This document shows positions 23,841 to 34,421 of a DNA stretch of 64,000 nt, piece by piece. Location: NCBI GenBank assembly GCA_028023455.1, contig JAQFVV010006256.1, positions 434,001 through 498,000 on the forward strand, read 5' to 3'. How positions within the stretch are numbered: position 1 is the stretch's first letter; every line of letters begins with the position of its first letter. The position numbers and the translations under genes were made by a program. The stretch comes from Epiperipatus broadwayi (taxonomy: Eukaryota > Onychophora > Udeonychophora > Euonychophora > Peripatidae). Below the pieces are notes generated by a model that saw only the letters and a program-made list of their open reading frames with translations, did not search any database and was not told the DNA's origin.

Positions 23841-23913
23841 AAAAAAAAAAAAAAGTCAATATTAATAGAGAATCACTGGCCCGGGAACGTTATATTAATG
23901 TGTTTTTGATTAT

Positions 23914-23957
23914 AAATCACGCCTCTAGCGGCTGACACGAAGTATCAGATGACAACC
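23914..23957 (-). repeat. Right terminal inverted repeat of the Merlin element
   Basis: Its reverse complement begins GGTTGTCATCTGATAC and matches the left end at about 42 of 44 bases. The AAAAATTG duplication follows at 23958-23965. Confidence 0.93.
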
Positions 23958-23965
23958 AAAAATTG

Positions 23966-24667
23966 TATATGGATAATGTTTGACTATGGTAAAAGTAAAA
24001 TATAATTCAATTAAAACTGAAGAATAAACTAATGACATATAAAATAATAGCAAATAAGTAACTGTAGTTAATATGTTTACTATTAATATGCTGGCTGCAA
24101 AACTTATTTATTGTGAATTAAATTTCTACCTGCAAATAGATCTCGGATGTCATTAAATTAAACAATAACATTACTAACAGTCTTAAAAAAGAGGGAATAA
24201 TCTTAAAATATTTTAAAACAATATAAAATAAGAATAATTTAAAAAAAGACTGCAATAATCTCTGGCAGAATAAAAGAAATTATAATTATGATTTAATTAT
24301 TGACACGATTAGTTTTTATAAAAAAAATCTTTGAAAATAATTTAGAATATGATTAAGTATTTTTTTGGTTTACAAGTAAGAAAATATCAAATAGAATTAA
24401 ATAATGTTAGTGAATTAATTATTTAAAAAAAGATAAATTTTATACTTCAAAAAGTAAATTTAGATTTCATAATTAAATTTTTAAATTAGTTATACTTAAA
24501 CAAAAAATGTATCTATTTAAATTACATGAGAACTGTTGATTAGAAGGAAATACGATTAAATTTTTTAGATATTTATTTTGAAGGATATATGTCAATAATG
24601 TGTGAATGTCTCATCTTTATATGTATTTTAACTTTTTTTATGACAATATATAAACTTTTATTTTCAG
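23966..24667 (+). other. Intron of the adducin gene (inferred)
   Basis: This is AT-rich sequence ending in the acceptor TTTTATTTTCAG at 24656-24667. No other exon is recognised in it. If earlier adducin exons lie upstream on the + strand, the Merlin element is intronic. Confidence 0.6.
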
Positions 24668-24765
24668 AAGTGGCTATCAATGGTGAAGAAGGTGTTGTTC
24701 GGACAAATACAATGAGATCAACTGACAGTGGAGAACATACAGCTACGTCAAGAAGCAGTAAAGAG
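24668..24765 (+). CDS. Adducin, penultimate coding exon
   Basis: A 98-bp exon lies between a good acceptor (ATTTTCAG ending at 24667) and a donor (GAG|GTAATG, GT at 24766-24767). It starts in phase with two bases of a split codon, then reads VAINGEEGVV, RTNTMRSTDSGEHTA and TSRSSKE. Joined to the next exon the boundary reads SSKE then GSPTKEV, a string typical of the adducin tail just before the basic MARCKS-related domain. Adducin caps actin barbed ends and recruits spectrin at the membrane skeleton. This part is the Ser/Thr-rich, poorly conserved tail. The head and neck domains are not seen in the window; their exons lie upstream, here or beyond the window edge. Confidence 0.85.
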
Positions 24766-25137
24766 GTAATGAGTTGATAAAAGTTTGTTGCATTTAAGGT
24801 TTAAAACATGTATATATAAGTATCTATATCTTTTTTTTTTAGTTTAATTAATTTGAAGATAATTCATGTAAATATTTAATATCTTCATAGTTATCTCAAG
24901 AATTTATTTTTTTTACAAATTTTTAACTAATTTTTAAGATGTAATGTATATTCTTGTTTCTATAAATTTAATATGGGTTTAAATTTTTCACTTATGCATC
25001 TTTTTCTCTTTGATTAAAAATCTCTTTTTTTCATATCCAATAATAAAATTTGTAAAGAAAGTTATATTTACCAATGGTGGTGGGATTTCTATAGTTTGCA
25101 GGGTTAATGCTATATTTATGAGCACTTGTGTTTTTAG
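24766..25137 (+). other. Adducin final intron
   Basis: A 372-bp GT..AG intron starts GTAATG and ends TGTTTTTAG. Both neighbouring exons are in phase 0 across it. It contains only AT-rich sequence. Confidence 0.82.
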
Positions 25138-25269
25138 GGTTCACCAACTAAAGAAGTCCCAGAAGAGACTACAAAAGATAAGAAAAAGAAGAAGAAAGGT
25201 TTAAGAACTCCATCATTTCTTAAAAAGAAGAAGGATAAAAGTAAGAAGAAAGAAGAAGAGGCAAAGTAA
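25138..25269 (+). CDS. Adducin, last coding exon (MARCKS-related basic tail)
   Basis: This exon of 43 codons plus stop runs GSPTKEVPEETTKDKKKKKK then GLRTPSFLKKKKDKSKKK then EEEAK and TAA (25267-25269). The K-rich run followed by (G/F)LRTPSFLKKxKK is the hallmark of the adducin C-terminus. It binds calmodulin and is the main protein kinase C target, the Ser lying in RTPSF. Phosphorylation or calmodulin binding there releases adducin from spectrin-actin. The domain is complete and conserved in both length and motif, so the gene is probably live. A tail ending in Glu/Ala/Lys and the GLRTPSF wording resemble invertebrate adducins more than vertebrate FRTPSF; that comparison is from general knowledge of the family. 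Confidence 0.93.
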   Translation, partial: GSPTKEVPEETTKDKKKKKKGLRTPSFLKKKKDKSKKKEEEAK

Positions 25270-26876
25270 AGGTGAGAATGAGAGGGTCCACTCACATCAA
25301 CTTCGCATGTAAGATCATTCTATCTCTTCCTACTAACTTCAAGTTCATGCTGTCCATTTACCACTTGTGCATGCATAATCCTCAATATGTTGACCTACTA
25401 ATCGTCTTACTCTGCACTTCAAATATATAATTCTACTAACAGATTGCACTACATCTTCTGATTTTACTCGGGATGGATGAATGAGGTGTAATATTGTAAA
25501 GATCTTATTATCTTCAAGAATGTGGACATAATTTTTCAATATACTATTTCCGTTTATTCAATTTTTTTATATATATAATCAATATTATTGTTTTTGATAT
25601 TTTTTTGGCCAAATTGAATTATTGATTTGAATATTTGTATTTCGTTCAATTGCAGTTTAATTTTTTTTTTTCTAGTTAGAAAAAAAAAAAGAAAGAAAAA
25701 AAATTTTTTAATTGTCATTATGTAATTTAAAATTAAATCTGTTTATAAATTTTTATTTTATCTTCAAAGGAAAAGTGTTAATCATAAACTTTATTATTAT
25801 TGCTTTTGTTGTATATCAGTGATGTTGGCATAATAATAAGAATAATAATGAAGTTTGGCTTTCTTTTTCTAAATTTCACATAATGTACAATTAATGTTCA
25901 ATATATAAATTAACCTGCTTGCATCACTGATATTTGTTTCAGTAAAATTATTACTTTATAACTTTTTTTTTTTTTTTGTAGATTTTTTTCTCTCTTTCTC
26001 TCTCTAAAGATATCATTATGCTCTATTTTTATTGATAGACATATAGCTCTTATAAATTTTGTACAAGTACAAATCTTGTATGTTTCCATTTTTTTTATAT
26101 ATATTTAAAGTTGTTAGTTTTTGAATTTGATTACAGTTTGGTCTCAAACCTTCAAATAATATGATAACTTTTGCAGGATTTTTTTGAGGTTAATTACCTC
26201 ATTTATAATCTGCAAAAATGTTCACCTCATCATGCCAAATGAGGCTATCGGTTGTGATGTAGTGCCATCTTACTAATGCTTACTCAAGAAAGTCCTGCTT
26301 GATTAATTTATATTAATCAAAAATGTGCATGTTTTATTGTTCTCCCTTTCCTTTTTTAAAACTAAATCTTGTATATAATGAAAAAGTTTTTATTATTATT
26401 ATTTTATGTATTGTATGATAGTATATTTATTTATTTCAATTCAGAACCATATATTTGAGATTGGTTAAAAAAAAACATGGAATAGATTTAATCATATATT
26501 TAGCAATATAACTTTTTAGAACAGAATGATGTTAAAAATAGAATTAAAAAATTAGTATTTAATAGAAAGAAAAAAAAATTGATAGTATGAAACTTGATTA
26601 TTATTAAAATATTGACTAATTTTAACCAGAATTTGTTTTTAGATGTTTCAATTTTTTTTTATCTTAAGCTTAACATAATTAGAGATTACTAGAAAAAAAT
26701 TACTTCAATTCTGTATACAAATGAAATATAAATTTTCATCTACATTTTTGATATTGAATATTAAAATTTGACCATTATCACCTGTCATCAGGTGGTATCG
26801 CATAATATCTAAACTATCAAGAATTTCCATCTACCTTTGATTTTCTCTTCAAATACTTGTAGTTATATTATTTTAG
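25270..26876 (+). other. Adducin 3' UTR and downstream DNA
   Basis: Up to about 25550 the sequence is more balanced in composition than the flanks, as expected for a 3' UTR. No canonical AATAAA was seen before the next transposon, so the transcript end is unknown. A pyrimidine microsatellite (TTTTTCTCTCTTTCTCTC) lies at about 25983-26005. The piece at 26160-26300 is again less AT-rich but carries no recognisable frame. Confidence 0.5.
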
Positions 26877-26881
26877 CACAC

Positions 26882-27585
26882 TGGAATACTGATTAATTAC
26901 TAGTAAAATGTGCATTTAAATTTACTATACTAAAATTACTATCTAAAAAATAGTTAAATAATAAAACAGATATAAATTATAACAATAATTGTCAATAACT
27001 GATTAATAATCGAATTCTAGAAAGAACTAATGTTTAATAAAACCTAATGGATAAGATAAAAACTCTTCCACCTGGATACAGATGAACAGTTAGATTACTC
27101 CAGAAAACAAAAGACAAAGAAAACTATTTAAGTAGAGGGAAAAGGAATGCAATATCTTTTTCTCCATTCCTCGTGTATTCGTGCAACTAATAGAAAGGAT
27201 TTGTTTCCAGACCCAGGATCTCGGATCCTGAAGGTAATCAAGCCAACTAGGGTTTAAACAGATCATCCCGATCTTATTATAATTTATATGCGTCTCAAGG
27301 GCTCACTGAATTAAAGAATATTTGCCAGACTTAGGTAAATAGTGATTTAATTAATCATTAACAGTGCGATTAATCAGGAAACTTTAATCGTGAGGATATT
27401 GACTTTATATATATATATTGATTTATTATTATAACCTATGTATAGCAACTATATATGTATATATTATTAAAATTAGTTATAAAATTGATCCGCAGTGGGG
27501 TTATTTAGTTATTTAAGAAAACTTAATAATTTTAGAAATCACTTGCTAGTCTTAATCTAGATAAAGTTAAGATCAAGACATAGCA
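26882..27585 (+). repeat. 5' LTR of Gypsy-2
   Basis: It shares with the 3' LTR TTACTAGTAAAATGTG, ATAGTTAAATAATAAAA, CAGATTACTCCAGAAAACAAA-like text, CTTTTTCTCCATTCCTCGT, AGACCCAGGATCT and AGATCAAGACATAGCA. It lacks a segment of about 60 bases present in the 3' LTR. Confidence 0.88.
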
Positions 27586-27702
27586 ACGCTTGATTTGAAC
27601 ACCATCGCTCTGCCTGGTTAATAAAAACCTGGCATAGGTTATTTTGAACATAACTAGAGGAATAATTAGCTTAGAGAAGGATAGTAATAATAAACAGTCT
27701 AA

Positions 27703-28589
27703 ATGTCGTCATTTGGACAAACAACCATAAGCGAATTTGATGTGAAGAATGCTGCAGAATGGCCAGTATATGTGACACAGATAGAAAACTTTTTTACCTT
27801 GAACAGTATTCAAGAAAATAAAAGTGGCAGCACTTTTGTGTTTCACGAGGAAAAAAGTTATAGAAATTGTTAATAAGTGTGATGGAAAGATATAGAAATT
27901 ATTAATAAGTTTGATGGCTCTCCCACCACCAGTAGTATAGAATACGAGGAATTAGTTTGGAAACTAACAGAATTTTAATTCCCGCCCATTCCAGCACATA
28001 GCTCATTTAAAACAGAGGAATGGAAAACAGTTTAATGGGAAATCAATAAAAGATTATAATTTGACCCTTAGAGAGCTAGCTAAGGATTGCAGGTATGGAG
28101 ATTATATTGAAGAAATACTCTTTGATCAATTACTCTGGGGTATATACAGTCATAGATTGCGAGCACAATTATTAACTGATACTGACTTAATTAAAGTACC
28201 AGAGCATGATCCAAAAAGGAATAGCTTACAAGCTAATAAGTGAGCAAGCTCAAACTTTTTAAAATAAAACTGAAGATAGTATAAATACACAGATTTATAA
28301 AACTGAGAGAAAATGTAGTAACCTGCGCAAACCAGAATTTGAAAAGAGAACTAAAATGGTATGTTACTGCTGTGGAAAAAATAACCATAAAGCCAAAGAG
28401 TACAAGTGGAGAGAAGATAAATGTTTTAAATGTGGGTATAAGGGACACATCGCACGCGTATGTAGTAAACCCGATAATGACTCAAATCAAGAGAAAGAAT
28501 GGGGTCAAAAGAGTAGGGGAGGTAAACCTAATAATAACTTTACTTTTAGAAATAAGAGTCTGGATGGACAGCAACAATTTATGATCTAA
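27703..28589 (+). pseudogene. Gypsy-2 gag with zinc knuckles
   Basis: An ATG at 27703 gives MSSFGQTTISEFD, then NAAEWPVYVTQIENFF, the start of a Gypsy capsid (the WxxYxxxxExxF pattern). Stops follow. The capsid end is seen at 28061-28190 (LRELAKDCRYGDYIEEIL, DQLLWGIYSHRLRAQLL, which corresponds to the usual LRDxxVxGL block). At 28356-28470 CYCCGKNNHKAKEY and CFKCGYKGHIARVC are two knuckles; the first has Tyr in place of its last Cys, as in Gypsy-1. A duplicated motif (AAGATATAGAAATTxTTAATAAGT) sits near 27850-27915. Confidence 0.85.
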
Positions 28590-28900
28590 TTGGAAATTTG
28601 TGGAGTTAAACTGAATATGGAAATAGATAGTGGCTCGGGATATCTATAATATCAGACATAGACTGGAGAGCACTATCAGCAGTGGACTCTAGATAAAACT
28701 TGAAAAAACTAATGTAAAAGCCCAGGACGTAAGCAGAAATGCATTAAACTTACTGGGGAAAATACAGACACTGGTTAGATACCGTGATAAAATAAATAGA
28801 TTGCCGTTATACGTAGTACAAAGGAGATTCAGCCCTATAATAGGCAAGGACTGGTTTAAGGCAATTGGAATTCAAGTTAATGTAATAAAACAAATTTCCC
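28590..28900 (+). pseudogene. Gypsy-2 protease
   Basis: MEIDSGSG at about 28617-28645 gives the catalytic Asp-Ser-Gly motif of a retropepsin. The remainder (frames with PLYVVQRRFSPIIGKDWFK near 28805-28860) matches the flap-to-end region that in Gypsy elements ends G(R/K)xW(F/L). Several stops. Confidence 0.72.
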
Positions 28901-29800
28901 TCAAAAGAGAAGTTAAAAAATAAATATCCAGACTTATTTACTGATGAGTTAGGCATGATAGATAGAGGTGGAGCTAGTTGACAAAGCACGCCCCACAATT
29001 TGTAAACCACAAAAGATACCATATACTCAAAGAATAGAAGTAGAAGAAAAAATTTGGTCTTTGTTCAATAAAGACATATTGTTACTGCTAGAAATGGTTG
29101 ACTGGACTACACCTATAGTCATAGTTTCAGACTCCAAGGGAAACACGCATATGTGGCGACTATAGAGTAAGGTTTAAATAAAGGAGCATACCTGGTACCT
29201 AAGCTAAGAAAGGTATTGGCGAGTTTATAGAAAGCATCATACTTTGCAAAGCTTGATTTAAATTCAGCTTTTCACCATATACCAGTGTCGGAGAAAATGG
29301 CCAAAATATTAACGATCACCTTTTAGATTATTTACATGCAATAGTTTGCCTTTTGGCATATCAACAGCTCCAAATATATTTTAGGTGAAAATTGATACAC
29401 TATTGCAGGGATTTGAGGGTATCATACCCTATTTTGATATATTAATAACAGCAGACTCTGAAGAGTGCTTACGTCAAAAATTGATTAGGGTATGCACAAA
29501 ATTTCAGAATAAAACTATACGCTGAGAAAAGAGTATGGAACCCAAAAGAATTACTAGGACATGTAAAAGCCGTAGAAAAGACAGAAAAACCAAGGAATGT
29601 CAAAGAATTGCAGGCATTTTTAGGCCTGATTAACTATTTCGAACTGTTTCTACAGAATAAGTCCAATGTAGCAAAACCCCTTTTCAAGTTACTTAAAAAG
29701 AATCGAAAGTGGCAGTGGTTAAAAATTCATGATGATGCTTTTAGATGCACTAAAGACATACTATCATCAGAAAAATTATTTGTTTATTTTGACAATAATT
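28901..29800 (+). pseudogene. Gypsy-2 reverse transcriptase, catalytic box damaged
   Basis: The frame 28968-29165 opens KARPTICKPQKIPYTQRIEV and WTTPIVIVSDSKGN, the RT N-terminal blocks. The catalytic box at 29430-29438 reads PYFDILITADSEEC: one of the two Asp codons of YFDD is missing (an in-frame three-base loss), so this enzyme could not polymerise even if read through. The connection block is QAFLGLINYFELFLQNKSNV (29608-29670). RT copies element RNA into DNA; this copy cannot. Confidence 0.9.
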
Positions 29801-30240
29801 AAGAATTAACTTTAACCATAGATGCCTCAGAATGGGGGTGGGAGCAATTTTGTCATCCATGCAATAATGGAAAACAGCCTATTGCTTACGCATTCAGAAC
29901 CCTCTTCAAAGCTGAGAAAAACTACAGTCAGATAAATAAAAAGGCTTTGGCAATAATATTTGGACTAAAGAAATTCTACCAATATATATACAGCAGATTG
30001 TTTCAAATCATAATGGATCATAAGCCGTTACTAGATATATTGACAAGCAATAGACTAGCTCCCGACCATTTGAGCTTGAGAATGCTAAGCTGGAGAAATA
30101 TACTGGCATCATATGACTACCAGCTGGTATACAAAAAGGGAAAAGAGATGCAGCTTTGTTTTCCAGAAATCCCGAAAAGACAGGAACTTTTTGATGAATG
30201 AGATAGAAATAAACTATATGGATTCTATGCAGTCTGAGAT
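29801..30240 (+). pseudogene. Gypsy-2 RNase H
   Basis: The acidic blocks are TIDASEWGW (about 29816), YSQINKKALAIIFGLKKFYQ (the usual Arg-Glu is Lys-Lys here, so the catalytic Glu is lost) and IMDHKPLLDIL (30010). SLRMLSWRNILASYDYQLVY follows, the standard end of the domain. Stops and shifts between blocks. Confidence 0.88.
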
Positions 30241-31470
30241 TCTCAACAGTAAAATAGTGGGAAAATGGACAAGAGAAGATAAAGGATACCAGTTGCTAAA
30301 GAGCTGGTATAGGAATGGCTGCCAATAAAGAAGCCAGAATGCGTGGTGCCAGCTTTTTGGATTAATAGAAATGATCTATCGTTTAGTAAAGGGTGTATAT
30401 TAAGGGGAGACAGTGTAGTTATACCATCAGAAGGAAGAAATAAAGTATTAACCCTGTTACATGAAGGCCACCCTGCAATAGAGCATGCAAAAGCTTTAGC
30501 ATGTAGCTATGTCTGGTGGCCAAGAATTACAATTGACATAGAAAATTATAGTAAAACAATGTTCAGCATGTCAATCACAAAGCAACATCAAACCGAAGGA
30601 TTATATACTCTGGCCTAAAACAAATAGCCCATGCCAGAGACTCGACACAGATCATGCAGATCCTATTGGTGATAAGATATTACTACTGGTTGATGCATAT
30701 TCAAAATGGGCCAAATATCACATTATCAAAAATACGAGTGCTTATGAAACAATAAAAATACTAAAAGTGATTTTCTCATGCCACGGATTACCGGAAGTAA
30801 TAGTCACTGACAATGGCACTGGATTTACAGCGCAACAGATGGAAGAATATCTGAAAAACAACAGAATCAGATACATGTGCACCCCCCTATCATCCAGAGT
30901 CCAACAGCCTCAAATAATTAAAGGCCGTACAAGTAATTAAAAAAACAATAAAATTTCTAAGTAGCAACATTCAAGAAGTTTTATATGAAGCAATGTTGTA
31001 TCAACACTCAACGCCATCTGCAACTACAGACAAATCCCCAGCAGAGTTGCTGATGTGCAGAAAATTACGCATTAAACTAGACATGTTAATAGCAAAGGAT
31101 GAGCATTTCCATCATACGAATGAAGGAAAAACATTCCTAATTGGTGAAAAGTATGGTTATGTGATACACTGCAAAAGAAATGGATCAAAGATACAATTAT
31201 GGGAAGGCAATCCAAATAATAACCATTGAAAATGGAAATGGGAAACAATACAAAAGATATATAAACCATGTTCGTTGCCGAACAATAGAGGAGACCCTAT
31301 ATCCAACAACAATAATACCAGACATTGAAGAAGCTGAGAACAAGAATGTGAACCGATACATCCAGATGCCGAAAAACAAGAATCTACAGCCGCAAGATCA
31401 TAGTAAAGCTGAAACAAAAATAGAGATTGAACCCTGGGGAAAGGCAATGATCACCCAGACCCCAGTGAAG
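30241..31470 (+). pseudogene. Gypsy-2 integrase
   Basis: The zinc-binding domain shows LHEGHPAIEHAKALA and YVWWPRITIDIE (30455-30545). The core shows LLLVDAYSKWAKYHI (first Asp), VIVTDNGTGFT (second Asp), and PSATTDKSPAELLMCRKLR near the end, which is the usual conserved S(A/T)xGxSPAELLxGR-type block. A degenerate C-terminal SH3-like region with KKWIKDTI-type text follows near 31175. Function would be insertion of the cDNA into the genome; several stops. Confidence 0.88.
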
Positions 31471-31537
31471 TAAATGTAAACCCAAAAAATTACAGGATTA
31501 CGTGTAAATGAAAAAATTTCTGGAATAAGGGAAGGAT

Positions 31538-32329
31538 TGGAATATCAATTACTAGTAAAATGTGTGTTTAAATTTACAATACTAAAACTACTATCTAAAA
31601 ATAGTTAAATAATAAAATGGATATAAATTCGAACATTAATTGAATAATGAGAATAAAAACTAAAGTAAAATTTGATTTCTTAGGAATTCAATTGTCAATA
31701 ACTGATTAACAATCTAATTCTAGAAAGAACTAATGCTTAATAAAATCTAATAGATAAGATAAAAAACCTTAGATGAACAGTTAGATTACTCCAGAAAACA
31801 AAAGTCAAAAAAAAACTATTTAAGCAGGGGGGAAAAGAATGTTATATCTTTTTCTCCATTCCTCGTATATTGGCGCAACTAGGTTGCGTATATATGTGAA
31901 GCAGCGGAACAGTAATGGAGATTTATTTCCAGACCCAGGATCTTGGCTCCTGAGAGTAATCAAGCCGACTCATGATTAATTAGATTGCCCTGATCTTATA
32001 ATCTATATGCACTTAAAGGGCTCACAGAACTAAAGAATATTTGCCAGAATTAAGTAAATAGCTATTTTATTAATCATTAATAGTGCGATTAAGCAGGCAA
32101 CTTTAATTGTGAGGATATTGACTTTATATATATATATAGATTTATTATTATAACCTATGTGGAGCAACTTTATATGTATATATTACTAGAATATTATTGT
32201 CTTGCCTTGTATTAAAATGAGATATAAAATTGATCCGCAGTGTGATTATTTAGTTATTTGAGAAAATGGAATAATTTTAGAAATCACTTGCTAGTCTTAA
32301 TCAAGATAAGTTAAGATCAAGACATAGCA
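31538..32329 (+). repeat. 3' LTR of Gypsy-2
   Basis: It begins TGGAATATC directly after GGGAAGGAT and ends AGACATAGCA. At 792 bp it is 88 bp longer than the 5' LTR. Extra segments lie near 31635-31690 and 32190-32220. Confidence 0.88.
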
Positions 32330-32334
32330 CATAC

Positions 32335-33319
32335 CCTTCATAATTTTTATATCTTTAAATACTTGCCCAATACAATTTCTCTTCATTTCCTAATTTTTTA
32401 CTTTTTTTTTTCACCTTGTGTAATTTTAGTTTTATGTTTCCTATCTTACTTTTTTTAAAATAGTCATCAATCTTTTTTTTTTTTAATTGTTTAGTTTTCT
32501 ACTTCATTTAAAACTCCATATTCAAAAATAACATGTAACAAGTTCTTTCTTAAATCTATCAATAAACCATAAAATAATATTTTACTTTTATCCAAAACTT
32601 TAATTTAACAATTACAGTTTTCATTCACATATTTATATCATTATTTTTATCTTTAGTTAACCAATTTTATTTTTAAATACTTAAACATTAACTTGCATTA
32701 TAGTTTTTTTCCATCTTCTATTTTTTATTTTCTTGCATCCATTTTGTTTACATGAACTCTTTATAATCTCTTACTGTTATCTTAATTGTTTTTAACTGTG
32801 GTTATTTTATTTTTTAAACTTTATAAACAGATTCTATCAATTATCTTCTTTATCTTTATCAACTATTATTGGTTTGATCATGTAAAAATCTAATAAGTCT
32901 TTTATCCCATTTGTAATTCTTATAACAAATGTTTTTTTTCCACTGATGTTAAATCCAATGATAGTTCTCATCACTTCTTTTGCATCTCTTCTCCCTCTCT
33001 TTTTTTTTAATCTAATTTATCCTTCATCCAAAAATATATCTAATCTATAAAAAATATATTTGTTTAAAATGTTAAACAGCAATTTAAAACCTTATAGTAA
33101 AATTAAAATAATTTTTTTTAAAATTCGCATATTTTCTGCATTGTGTGTGTTTTATAAAGAAATGTAATTATTTTTTTTTAAAGGAATGTAATTGTTAAAA
33201 GAAAATTTATTGTAAATTGCATTACAGATTTCAATTAATTATCTAAAATCTTTTTTTTTAATGTGTTAAGTTATTCATTTAGAATGTTATCAGTTTTTCA
33301 TGACAGTATCCATCTGGAC
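32335..33319. other. Pyrimidine-rich AT stretch, no gene
   Basis: Most of the + strand is T with C and little G, in long imperfect runs. No frame of note on either strand. The strand bias resembles 33800-34330 and 4880-5330. Confidence 0.45.
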
Positions 33320-33786
33320 CAGGGGTTTGGAAACTTTTTTAACAACCATTTTGTTTAAATACCCCCCCCCCCTTCTTACAGTAAAAAAAGAACGGTGAGG
33401 AAAGAGATGAAAAATAGAAAAAGGTTCATGAAAAATATGAATTTCTGAATGGTTGTGGATAGCTTTGAATATTTATTTTAGTTATAGAATGTAAGAGAAT
33501 CTATATAGATCCTAACAAAAATAAAGATTCTTGTAAAAATAACTAAAAACAAAAAATTACTTTGACCATTTGATTTAGTCACAAATTTCTAATATATTTT
33601 TTTAAAGTGATTGAATTCAAGAAACAACCTTGAAAAAAACACATTTTTCTTCTCCTAGAGTCATCAAAATATTTACAAATTATAAAAGGAAATAAAAAAT
33701 GTGTTTGTTTATCATAGCAAATAGAGCAGCAAGATTGGGATCAAAGAACTGCATATGGCTCATGAGCCACAGTTTGCTGATCCTTG
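33320..33786. mobile_element. hAT-like MITE
   Basis: The left end is CAGGGGTTTGGAAACTTTTT. The right end, reverse-complemented, is CAAGGATCAGCAAACTGTGG. Together they fit the CAGGGG(T)xxGCAAACT termini common in hAT non-autonomous elements. Length is about 467 bp with no coding capacity. An 8-bp duplication is expected; the flanks ATCTGGAC and ATTTTGAG agree at only 5 of 8 positions, so it is old or misread. A poly(C) run at about 33361-33371 interrupts the left part. Confidence 0.62.
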
Positions 33787-34421
33787 ATTTTGAGTATAAC
33801 TTTTATAATCTTGTTTTTCATCATTTTACATTCTTTATTTAGTATTTGCTTTTTTTTTGTTAATGCAGTTTTATATCTATACACAACTATTAATAATTGT
33901 TCAATCTTTTCAACACATCTATTTTCTTTACTAATAGTTTATTATTTATCATTTCATTCTTATTATTCTGATTTTCTCAACCAAATTATATATTAAATTG
34001 TTTTTTTCCTTCATAATATTCTATCTTTCTGTATTCTTTTAAATATAATTGCTTTACATTACCTGTTTGAATTTCATTTTATTGTTACATATTCTATAAA
34101 TATTGTTCCACCTTCATTATATATTTTTTTCACATTTTTATTTTTACCATTTTATTAATTATCTCATTGCTAATCAAGATATATTTGTTCTTATAACTGA
34201 TGGATAATAGCACACACCACTTTTTTATTTTTAAAATTTCCTATCTTTTATTTGAATTTACACTATTATTTATTTTCTCTTGAATTTATTATATGGCTCA
34301 AATCTTTTTATTATTTAAAAATTTACTAAATTATGAAGTAAGTCTATAATATTCAACTTGTGGATTTACGATTTCCATCATTTAAAGCTTCCCATCCATC
34401 TAAACACATTTATTTATTTGA
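33787..34421. other. Pyrimidine-rich AT stretch, no gene
   Basis: Same T/C-rich style as 32335-33319. The + strand frame at 33784-33996 is Phe/Leu/Ser-rich as expected for such sequence and is not taken as a gene. Confidence 0.42.

Larger units (their letters stand above)
21346..23957 (+). mobile_element. Merlin-superfamily DNA transposon, catalytic half replaced by tandem repeats
   Basis: The element is 2612 bp. Terminal inverted repeats of about 44 bp start GGTTGTCATCTGAT; the left copy (21346-21389) and the reverse complement of 23914-23957 differ at about two positions. The 8-bp duplication AAAAATTG flanks it. Inside are four parts: a subterminal zone with a short duplicated motif (TTAACTCGGAGTT..AAGTCTTCTTTCTACG, 21475-21570), a Merlin transposase N-terminal relic (21930-22243), about 1.6 kb of satellite-like repeats (22244-23840), and the right terminus. 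Composition of the termini and transposase is much less AT-rich than the host DNA. It cannot move by itself. Confidence 0.88.
26882..32329 (+). mobile_element. Gypsy LTR retrotransposon, dead copy: Gypsy-2
   Basis: The element is 5.4 kb with LTRs 26882-27585 and 31538-32329. Both start TGGAATA and end GACATAGCA. The possible target duplication is CACAC (26877-26881) against CATAC (32330-32334), one mismatch. A purine tract (AAGGGAAGGA) precedes the 3' LTR. Gag, zinc knuckle, protease, RT, RNase H and integrase follow in order, all with stops and shifts. It differs from Gypsy-1 in LTR length and sequence, so it is a separate family. It is much more AT-rich than Gypsy-1, which suggests greater age. 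No convincing primer site follows the 5' LTR. Confidence 0.92.

Noticed and set aside
23485-23859. 124-codon minus-strand frame rich in Phe and Val
   Set aside because: It lies wholly in the satellite array of the Merlin element and repeats with it.
21346-23957. CRISPR-like or satellite locus independent of a transposon
   Set aside because: The array units are degenerate and lie precisely between Merlin inverted repeats and an 8-bp duplication.
33784-33996. 70-codon + strand frame, Phe/Leu/Ser-rich
   Set aside because: It is the expected product of T/C-rich sequence and has no start context, motif or neighbour support.
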